Origin: Spirochaetae bacterium HGW-Spirochaetae-7
GTDB lineage: Bacteria > Spirochaetota > Spirochaetia > Treponematales > UBA12059
Direction: 5' to 3'
Assembly (NCBI GenBank): GCA_002839245.1
Contig: PGXR01000196.1
Coordinates: forward strand, 1-5,412
Length of the DNA: 5,412 nucleotides
Below the pieces are notes generated by a model. The model did no database searches. It was not told the origin of the DNA and saw nothing but the letters and a program-made list of their open reading frames with translations. This document shows positions 1 to 4,753 of this stretch, in pieces. Numbering within the stretch: position 1 is the first letter of the stretch; each line of letters begins with the position of its first letter. The position numbers and the translations under genes were made by a program.

Positions 1-2
1 TT

Positions 3-944
3 GACGCGGCCTGCTACCACGCAGCGCCTGGATTCATGGAGCACCTCGAAGGCGAGCTCCCCGAGCCGTACCGCCGCGATGGAGACCTCGTGACGGTGAT
101 GGGGCCTGAACGCCTGACCAGGTGGACGAGGAACGTCTGGAAAAAGCCGTTCACCGCGGAGTTCGGCTCGATTTCCGAGGCCTCCAGGATCCTCCGCGGG
201 ATCCAGCGCAACTGGGCGCCCTACCCGGCCAGGCTGGCCCGGCGGACGACGCTGATAGCGGAATCGCTGCCTTCGCTGCCCAACAAGCCCAAGACATTCC
301 CTTTCGGTATTCCAGCCTCGCCGATGGGGGCGTTTACCCTGCTCGACGAGAATACCATGATGGCCTCCGCCGAATGCTCGAGCCCATGGCCCAACGGCGA
401 ATTCGAGTTCGTCGAGGACAAGGAAGGACCGCCGAGCCGGGCCTACCGCAAGCTGTGGGAAGCGCTGGTCATGGCAGGCTCGATGCCTGGCCCCGGGCAG
501 CGCTGCCTCGACGCGGGAGCAAGCCCCGGAGGCTGGACTTGGGCGCTGGCGGGCCTGGGCGCCGAAGTCGTCGCCATAGACCGAGCACCCCTCGACGACA
601 AGATCGCCGCACTTCCCGGCGTCACTTTCATGAAGCACAGTGCCTTCACCATCAAGCCCGAGGAAATCGGACCTGTCGACTGGTTCTGTTCCGACGTGAT
701 CTGCTATCCGCCGGCACTCTTCGACTGGGTATCCATCTGGCTTGAATCGGGCCTGGCGCGCAATTTCGTGTGCACCATCAAGATGCAGGGCAAGGAATGG
801 GACCGGGAAGTTGTCGAGCGCTTTGCCGCCATCCCCGGTTCCCGCGTCATGCACCTGTGGCACAACAAGCACGAACTGACGTGGGTGCTCGTACGGGACC
901 CGCAACTACCTTTTGAGGTCAACGAACAAGCAGCGCTGGCCTGA
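3..944 (+). CDS. RlmM-like SAM-dependent 2'-O-ribose methyltransferase, 5' end cut by window edge
   Basis: The product is a Rossmann-fold RNA methyltransferase of the RrmJ/RlmM group (COG2933-like); E. coli RlmM methylates the ribose of 23S rRNA C2498. Numbering from the in-frame ATG at 36, the SAM loop LDAGASPGGW lies at 158-167. The K-D-K-E catalytic tetrad is visible as K139 (in PPSRAYRKLWEAL), D220 (CSDV), K249 (TIKM) and E280 (KHELTW). The frame stays open to base 3, and the upstream residues plus M1 read YHAAPGFMEHLEGEL. This matches the N-terminal 'RPGFEKECAAEI' block of E. coli RlmM, so ATG 36 is probably an internal Met and the true start lies just left of the window. About 313 residues are present against 366 in E. 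coli; the THUMP-like region between the N-terminal block and K139 looks shortened. Family assignment is firm; the exact target nucleotide is inferred. No terminator is visible after the TGA. Confidence 0.85.
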   Translation, partial: DAACYHAAPGFMEHLEGELPEPYRRDGDLVTVMGPERLTRWTRNVWKKPFTAEFGSISEASRILRGIQRNWAPYPARLARRTTLIAESLPSLPNKPKTFPFGIPASPMGAFTLLDENTMMASAECSSPWPNGEFEFVEDKEGPPSRAYRKLWEALVMAGSMPGPGQRCLDAGASPGGWTWALAGLGAEVVAIDRAPLDDKIAALPGVTFMKHSAFTIKPEEIGPVDWFCSDVICYPPALFDWVSIWLESGLARNFVCTIKMQGKEWDREVVERFAAIPGSRVMHLWHNKHELTWVLVRDPQLPFEVNEQAALA

Positions 945-981
945 TGCTCCCGCGGCCAACTCGGATAACCGACCGTCCCGC

Positions 982-1010
982 TTGACAAGGCGGATCCGTA
1001 TCGACATATT
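982..1010 (+). promoter_or_regulatory. Sigma-70 promoter of the MarR/HsmA-like operon
   Basis: TTGACA (982-987, perfect -35) is followed by a 17-bp spacer and CATATT (1005-1010, 4/6 match to TATAAT). An overlapping TATTAT at 1007-1012 is a 5/6 match with a 19-bp spacer. With the first choice, the transcription start would fall about 7 nt downstream, at the A of the ATG at 1017, giving a leaderless mRNA. There is no Shine-Dalgarno sequence between the -10 and the start codon. Confidence 0.7.
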
Positions 1011-1031
1011 ATTAGCATGCTAATCATTAGC
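1011..1031. promoter_or_regulatory. Candidate MarR autoregulatory operator: three alternating ATTAGC half-sites over the start codon
   Basis: Three copies of the hexamer alternate in orientation: ATTAGC (1011-1016), GCTAAT (1019-1024) and ATTAGC (1026-1031). The first pair forms a perfect 14-bp palindrome centred on the ATG, extendable to 1008-1027 with one mismatched pair. The second pair forms a 13-bp hairpin-type palindrome with a 1-nt centre. The site abuts the -10 box and covers the predicted transcription start. MarR dimers typically bind 16-20-bp palindromes near their own promoters, so autorepression is the natural inference. The palindromes are seen directly; binding by the adjacent protein is inferred. 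Confidence 0.7.
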
Positions 1032-1484
1032 GAGCAAACCATCGACACGCATGAAAACAGAACGTACCGCGTTGCTGCCTTGATCAGGGAGCTGAATTCA
1101 TCCTTGTCAGCCCGGATAGGGGAAAGTCTAGCCCACACAGGCCTTACCCTGCCCCAGCTGATCCTCGTCAAGGCTCTAGCCCACAATGGCCCGATGACAA
1201 TAAGCGAATTAGCCCGGGAACTGTGCGTCAGCAAGCCTACAGTGGTCGGAATCGTCGACAGGCTGGAGCAGCGTGATCTTGTGGCGCGCAGGCGGGACGA
1301 AAACGGCGACAGGAGGGAGGTCAACGTTGAATTCGCCACTGGAAGCGAAGAACGGCTGCGCGACATACGAAGCGCTGTGGAGGAGGCGCTGGGATCGGCG
1401 TTCTCCGACGTCCCCACTGCCGATCTGGATACGCTCGAGAGCGCTCTTTTGACGGCTGTCGGGGCGCTAAGCAAACGGAAGTAA
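1017..1484 (+). CDS. MarR-family winged-helix transcriptional regulator
   Basis: The 155-residue protein has the usual MarR length and layout. A dimerisation helix spans about residues 15-40, the winged helix-turn-helix about 44-108, and a C-terminal dimerisation helix about 110-152. The recognition segment ISELARELCVSKPTVVGIVD (62-81) and the wing RRRDENGDRREVNV (91-104), with the D-x-R/D-R-R pattern of the family, are clear. ATG 1017 is the first usable start in the frame. The next candidate, TTG 1080, would remove most of helix 1. No ribosome binding site precedes the ATG, but a promoter does, so translation is probably leaderless. The palindromes over the start codon suggest autorepression. 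The HsmA-like membrane gene follows 46 bp later on the same strand and is the likely target. C70, inside the helix-turn-helix, is the only cysteine. The ligand or signal is unknown. Confidence 0.93.
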   Translation: MLIISEQTIDTHENRTYRVAALIRELNSSLSARIGESLAHTGLTLPQLILVKALAHNGPMTISELARELCVSKPTVVGIVDRLEQRDLVARRRDENGDRREVNVEFATGSEERLRDIRSAVEEALGSAFSDVPTADLDTLESALLTAVGALSKRK

Positions 1485-1521
1485 TCGGATTGATACAACA
1501 GGCCTTGAACCCGAAAAATTT

Positions 1522-1526
1522 GGAGG
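1522..1526 (+). promoter_or_regulatory. Strong Shine-Dalgarno for the membrane protein gene
   Basis: GGAGG ends 4 nt before the ATG at 1531 and fixes that start. It is the only strong ribosome binding site seen before a gene in the window, and it belongs to the operon-internal gene. Confidence 0.85.
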
Positions 1527-1530
1527 AACC

Positions 1531-1905
1531 ATGCTATTGGCAGCTATCTTGTTCATTACCGGAGCGTTGGCGTTTTACTCGGCAGGAGTATGGGGAGAAA
1601 AGATCAAGGGAAGGCTTTCTCCGCTATGGATTGTATTCTTCTGGGCCGGTTTCGTCTGCGATACGACGGGTACCGCGATGATGAGTCGAATAGCCGGAGG
1701 GCCGTTCCTGTTCAATTTCCACGGCATCACGGGCATGCTTGCCATACTGCTCATGGCGTCTCATGCCGTCTGGGCAACGATCGTGCTGGTGCGCAAGGAC
1801 GAGAAGTCTATCAGCGGGTTCCACCGCTTCAGCATCGCCGTCTGGATAATCTGGCTCGTCCCCTACCTGTCAGGCGTCATCTTCGGCGTCGGCATGGGCA
1901 GCTGA
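1531..1905 (+). CDS. Four-helix integral membrane protein, HsmA/TIGR03987-like
   Basis: This 124-residue, strongly hydrophobic protein has four predicted membrane helices at about residues 2-21, 31-51, 65-87 and 99-121, joined by short polar loops (EKIKGR at 23-28; RKDEKSISG at 88-96). Size, helix count and wording resemble the HsmA family (TIGR03987), recalled from memory; no biochemical function for it is known to me. Three histidines stand out: H64 (FHGITG) and H78 (SHAVW), which bracket helix 3 and are 14 residues apart, and H98 (FHRF) at the start of helix 4. Such spacing could suit haem or metal ligation, but this is speculative. The gene follows the MarR regulator by 46 bp with no convincing promoter between them, so it is probably co-transcribed and derepressed with it. 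A small efflux or envelope-stress role would be typical for a MarR partner but is not shown. Confidence 0.85.
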   Translation: MLLAAILFITGALAFYSAGVWGEKIKGRLSPLWIVFFWAGFVCDTTGTAMMSRIAGGPFLFNFHGITGMLAILLMASHAVWATIVLVRKDEKSISGFHRFSIAVWIIWLVPYLSGVIFGVGMGS

Positions 1906-1964
1906 CATGCAGTCTTGATCAAAGAGCCACAGAAAAGAAGAGATGCAAGATCAGATGATTTTCA

Positions 1965-1988
1965 CGCAGAAGCGCGGGGTCGCAGAGG
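1965..1988. repeat. Three imperfect tandem octamers (CGCRGRRK)
   Basis: CGCAGAAG, CGCGGGGT and CGCAGAGG follow each other without gaps, preceded by TTCA. The phrase resembles the period-8 'TTCACGCAGAGACGCAGAGG' type repeat that I recall between genes of many unrelated bacteria, here decayed in the middle unit. Origin and function are unknown; chance similarity is possible at this length. Confidence 0.4.
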
Positions 1989-1998
1989 AAATCGAGTG

Positions 1999-2113
1999 TA
2001 GTTCATCGAAGCTTGCATCTCGGCGTCTAACACCACCGCTCCTTGTATGGCTCCTCTTGAGTAACCGCTACTGGCGGTATCGATTATTGAAAGGTGCAAG
2101 CTTCGATGAACTA
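1999..2113. repeat. Perfect 19-bp inverted repeat, possible 111-bp MITE-like element
   Basis: The left arm (1999-2017, TAGTTCATCGAAGCTTGCA) is the exact reverse complement of the right arm (2095-2113). One T/G wobble and two more pairs extend the arms to 2020 and 2092, leaving a 71-nt interior. The interior contains a small hairpin, ACCGC (2064-2068) with GCGGT (2074-2078). Each arm has TA at its outer end. If these are TA target duplications, the element is 2001-2111 with 17-bp terminal repeats, as expected for a MITE mobilised by an IS630/Tc1-mariner transposase. No transposase is encoded here. Alternatives are a transcript-end stem-loop protecting both convergent mRNAs, or a recombinase-invertible segment. 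The repeat is certain; its nature is inferred. Confidence 0.85.
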
Positions 2114-2153
2114 ATAGAAATTCTACAAAACTCCGTGGCGAATTCTTCGTCCA

Positions 2154-4166
2154 TCAGGCTTTTTCGTCGGCAGGCGCGGCGAACATCCTGTGCACGCTGG
2201 CCCAGGCGTCAGCCTGCTCGTCGTCTGACAGAGCCGCCTCCTCTTCCCGCCAGGTGATCAACTCTTCGGGGATCTCCGCCAGGAACGGCGACGGGACGCA
2301 GTCGACGGGCATCGAGCCCCGGCGCCTTCGCCTGCATGCGGTGATGAGCAGGCGCTTGCGTGCCCTGGTAATGGCGACGTAGAAGAGCCGGCGTTCCTCC
2401 TCGACGTTGCCGTCGCCCTCCTCGAGAGCCCTCGCATGGGGTATGAGGCCGTCCTCGCAGCCCGCGACGAAGACCACGTCAAACTCGAGGCCCTTGGCCG
2501 CGTGTATCGTCATCAGGTTGACCTTGCCCGAATCATCCTCTTCCTGGTCGTCGCGGGTAATAAGCGATATGCGGTTGAGCCACGCGAACAGGCTCGGGTC
2601 CAGGTTGTCGGGATCCTTCTCCCAGGTCTCGATGCCCTTGATGAGGCTCTCGACGTTGAGGAATTTCCACTTGGCGGCCTTGTCGTTGTGCTGGTTCTCG
2701 GATACCAGGTAGCCCCAGTAGTCAATCGTGTCGACGAGCTTGCGTACCTTGGCTCCGAGGTTGCGGCGCCCCAGGAGTTCCTCGCGCTCGTACTCGAGCA
2801 GGGTCAGGAACGAGTCGATGTCCTGCCTCAGGCGCTCGGGGAAGTCTATCGAGTGGTCGCTGCGGACGAGCTGCATGGCGCCGCGGGTCGAGCATCCGTG
2901 CCGCCTGGCTATGACGGTCAGCATTTCCTGGGCGCGCCGCCCTATGCCTCGGCGCGGCACGTTAGCTATGCGTATCAGGTTGATGTCGTCCTCGGGGTTG
3001 GCTATGACGCGCAGGTACGAGATGATGTCCTTTATTTCCTTGCGCTGGAAGAAGCTCGTGCCTCCGGAGACCTTGTACGGCAGGTCGGCTGCCAGGAAGG
3101 CTTCCTCGAGGTGGCGCGTCAGGTTGTTGGTGCGGATGAGGACCCCGAATTGGTCGTAGCGGAGGTGGTCCTTGAGCTTTATCTCCTTGATGGCGCGGGC
3201 TATGAACTCGCCCTCCTCTATCTCGCTCTCCGGGGCGTAGACTTCTATCCGGGCGCCGCCTTCGTTGGGGCTCTGGAGGTCCTTCTCCTTGCGGTTGGTG
3301 TTGTTCTGGATGACGCTGTTGGCCGCGTCGAGTATCGTCGTCGTCGAGCGGTAGTTGCGGTACAGCGTCACCTCTGTGCGATTCGGCCAGTCCCGCTCGA
3401 AGTTGGCAATGTTCTCGAAGTTGGCGCCGCGCCACGAGTATATCGACTGGTCGTCGTCACCCACGACGCAGATGTTTTCGCGGGCCAGGAGCCTCATGAG
3501 CCGGTACTGCTGGGTGGACGTGTCCTGGAACTCGTCAATCATGATGTAGCGGTAATGGTCGCGGTATTCCTCGCGCGCCTCGGGGAAGCCCTCGAAGACG
3601 GCGATGGGCAGGCCGATCAGGTCGTCGAAGTCGACCGAGTTGTATGCCTTGAGGGCGGCCTGGTACTCGTCGTAGACCTTCTCGTAACCGTCACCGGCCC
3701 CGTCCCAGCCCTTGCGGCCTATCTTGACGTCAGAAAAGACCATGCCCGCCTTCTGCGCGTCGAAGGTCTGGGGGTTGAATCCCATGTCACGCGCGCAGTC
3801 CTTTATCAACTGGGTTCGGTCGACCTCGTCGTAGATGGAGAAATTCTCGCGCCAGCCGAGCCGGTGAATCTCCTTGCGCAGGATCTTGACGCCGAATGAG
3901 TGGAAGGTGCTGACCGTCAGGTTCTGGAGCTTCTTTCCAGTGACCGAACGGACGCGCTCGGACATCTCCCTGGCGGCCTTGTTCGTGAAGGTAAGCGCGA
4001 GTATGGCCGATTGTGGCACACCATGGTCCAGCATGTAGGCGGCGCGGTAGGTTATCACGCGGGTCTTGCCGGAACCTGCTCCCGCGATGATGAGCACCGG
4101 GCCGTCCATGGCGGTGACGGCCTCGTGCTGCTCGGGGTTCAGTTCTTTTTCGTAGTCCAGGCGCAT
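2154..4166 (-). CDS. SF1A DNA helicase, Rep/UvrD/PcrA family
   Basis: This ATP-dependent 3'-5' DNA translocase/helicase of 670 residues acts in replication restart or DNA repair. All SF1A motifs are intact: Q-motif LNPEQHEAV (9-17), Walker A GAGSGKT (29-35), Ia TFTNKAA (59-65), Ib STFHSFG (86-92), II IDEFQDT (210-216), III VVGDDDQSIYSWRGA (234-248), IV LYRNYRST (268-275), V MTIHAAKGLEF (552-562) and VI around VAITRARK (597-604). The YKVSGGTSFFQRKEIKD stretch is the usual hinge into the 2B domain. Length and the short acidic tail fit E. coli Rep (673 residues). The longer C-terminal region carrying a Tudor-like RNA polymerase-binding module in UvrD/PcrA is absent, so I favour a Rep-type architecture. 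The start lies 8 bp after the stop of the upstream membrane gene with no clear Shine-Dalgarno, suggesting translational coupling in one transcript. The exact subfamily remains open. Confidence 0.97.
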   Translation of the reverse strand: MRLDYEKELNPEQHEAVTAMDGPVLIIAGAGSGKTRVITYRAAYMLDHGVPQSAILALTFTNKAAREMSERVRSVTGKKLQNLTVSTFHSFGVKILRKEIHRLGWRENFSIYDEVDRTQLIKDCARDMGFNPQTFDAQKAGMVFSDVKIGRKGWDGAGDGYEKVYDEYQAALKAYNSVDFDDLIGLPIAVFEGFPEAREEYRDHYRYIMIDEFQDTSTQQYRLMRLLARENICVVGDDDQSIYSWRGANFENIANFERDWPNRTEVTLYRNYRSTTTILDAANSVIQNNTNRKEKDLQSPNEGGARIEVYAPESEIEEGEFIARAIKEIKLKDHLRYDQFGVLIRTNNLTRHLEEAFLAADLPYKVSGGTSFFQRKEIKDIISYLRVIANPEDDINLIRIANVPRRGIGRRAQEMLTVIARRHGCSTRGAMQLVRSDHSIDFPERLRQDIDSFLTLLEYEREELLGRRNLGAKVRKLVDTIDYWGYLVSENQHNDKAAKWKFLNVESLIKGIETWEKDPDNLDPSLFAWLNRISLITRDDQEEDDSGKVNLMTIHAAKGLEFDVVFVAGCEDGLIPHARALEEGDGNVEEERRLFYVAITRARKRLLITACRRRRRGSMPVDCVPSPFLAEIPEELITWREEEAALSDDEQADAWASVHRMFAAPADEKA

Positions 4167-4174
4167 GCGTGGCG

Positions 4175-4654
4175 CTACAGGCTCTTGGTGAAAATCGACA
4201 GGGCTTCGACTCCCAACCCGACGACCATGGATACGATGAGCCCGGCGATGACGACGCCCGCGGCCACCGCGAGCATGGTCTTCCTGCGTTCAAGCCCGAG
4301 TATCCATGCTCCCAGCGTTCCCGTCCAGGCTCCGGTCACCGGCAACGGCACGGCGACGAACAGCATGATGCCGAGATAGCCGTATTTTTCGACCTTCCGG
4401 TGTACTTTCGTGCGGGCTTTTTCGACGAAGCGGTCGAAAAAACTCGCATATACCGGCCACCTGTAGAAAAGCTTGTGGAAAGTCTCCAGAAAAATGAACG
4501 CGACCGGACCGACGAGGGCATTGCAGGCAACGGCCAGCATCGTGGCACTAGCGAGCGGCATGCCTCGGGTCACGGCGAAGGGTATGGCGCCACGCAACTC
4601 GGATATGGGAAGGAACGAAAGGCCAATGGTAAAGAGTACGGTCGCTTGATCCAT
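4175..4654 (-). CDS. COG2426/PF06695 small membrane protein ('putative small multidrug export')
   Basis: This is a polytopic inner-membrane protein of about 159 residues. Numbered from the longer ATG at 4681, it shows the family hallmark SELRGAIP (27-34) inside the first hydrophobic hairpin, a second hydrophobic stretch (about 42-73), and a basic loop (84-99). A re-entrant-like VPLPVTGAWTG segment (111-121) and a last helix (about 133-158) follow. The 'multidrug export' label is a historical database name; transport has not been shown to my knowledge. I prefer the start at 4654 (M10, MDQATVLF) because a promoter -10 box (4663-4668) lies inside the longer reading, and the family normally begins just before helix 1. 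The alternative start is ATG 4681; neither has a proper Shine-Dalgarno. It is the first gene of a unit with the SF1A helicase 8 bp downstream, an odd pairing of membrane and DNA-repair functions. Confidence 0.88.
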   Translation of the reverse strand: MDQATVLFTIGLSFLPISELRGAIPFAVTRGMPLASATMLAVACNALVGPVAFIFLETFHKLFYRWPVYASFFDRFVEKARTKVHRKVEKYGYLGIMLFVAVPLPVTGAWTGTLGAWILGLERRKTMLAVAAGVVIAGLIVSMVVGLGVEALSIFTKSL

Positions 4655-4662
4655 GGGGCCGG

Positions 4663-4691
4663 AGTATAGCCGGAAGGCCATGGGGCGGCAA
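4663..4691 (-). promoter_or_regulatory. Promoter of the membrane protein/helicase unit
   Basis: On the minus strand TTGCCG (4691-4686) is followed by a 17-bp spacer and TATACT (4668-4663, 5/6 match). Eight nucleotides (CCGGCCCC) separate the -10 box from ATG 4654, so the transcript would begin at or within a nucleotide or two of the start codon. This supports the shorter start and a leaderless mRNA. Confidence 0.6.
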
Positions 4692-4716
4692 GCGTCGAGC
4701 CATCCTCCCGGCGATC

Positions 4717-4745
4717 TTGAGGAAGCCTGTCCCTTGGCCTAAAAT
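4717..4745 (+). promoter_or_regulatory. Promoter of the Lhr-type helicase gene
   Basis: TTGAGG (4717-4722, 4/6 match) is followed by a 17-bp spacer and TAAAAT (4740-4745, 5/6 match). The ATG at 4754 comes 8 nt after the -10 box. The -35 element is back to back with that of the divergent membrane protein/helicase unit, with 25 bp between the two (4692-4716). Confidence 0.6.
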
Positions 4746-4753
4746 CAAACCGT

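Larger units (their letters stand above)
1906..2153. other. Convergent intergenic region with repeats, no supported gene
   Basis: This 248-bp stretch lies between the converging stop codons of the membrane protein and the helicase. It is visibly more AT-rich than its surroundings, especially from about 2080. It holds an imperfect octamer repeat (1965-1988) and a long inverted repeat (1999-2113). A possible reading frame from ATG 1943 runs through both arms and ends antisense to the helicase; its sequence resembles nothing I know and I do not call it. No GC-rich stem followed by a T-tract, as in a classical terminator, is visible on either strand. Confidence 0.6.

Noticed and set aside
961..972. 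A small stem TCGG-ATAA-CCGA after the methyltransferase gene as its terminator
   Set aside because: Four base pairs without a following T-run are too weak to support the call.
704..1498. A 264-codon minus-strand frame across the methyltransferase end, the promoter and the MarR gene
   Set aside because: It is serine/arginine-rich, has no family resemblance, and lies opposite two well-supported genes and their promoter.
2057..2084. A possible promoter (TTGAGT ... TATCGA) inside the inverted repeat, which would suggest a phase-variable switch
   Set aside because: The spacing is 15-16 bp with poor -10 matches, and no supported gene lies downstream in that direction.
2021..2091. A possible integron attC site: GTCTAAC at 2025-2031 fits the RYYYAAC core
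   Set aside because: No matching GTTRRRY core is placed at the other end of the inverted repeat, and there is no integrase or cassette array.
1999..2113. The inverted repeat read as retron a1/a2 arms or as an intrinsic terminator
   Set aside because: No reverse transcriptase lies nearby, the 71-nt loop is too long for a terminator, and no T-tract follows the stem on either strand.
1943..2257. A small plus-strand frame with a purine-rich run before ATG 1943
   Set aside because: It runs through both arms of the inverted repeat, ends about 100 bp inside the helicase on the opposite strand, and shows no recognisable protein pattern. A short real peptide cannot be excluded.
2436..3899. A 487-codon open frame on the plus strand antisense to the SF1A helicase
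   Set aside because: It is a mirror of the helicase coding phase in GC-rich DNA: its composition is dominated by V, A, L, D and R without any recognisable motif, and the helicase on the other strand has every family motif.
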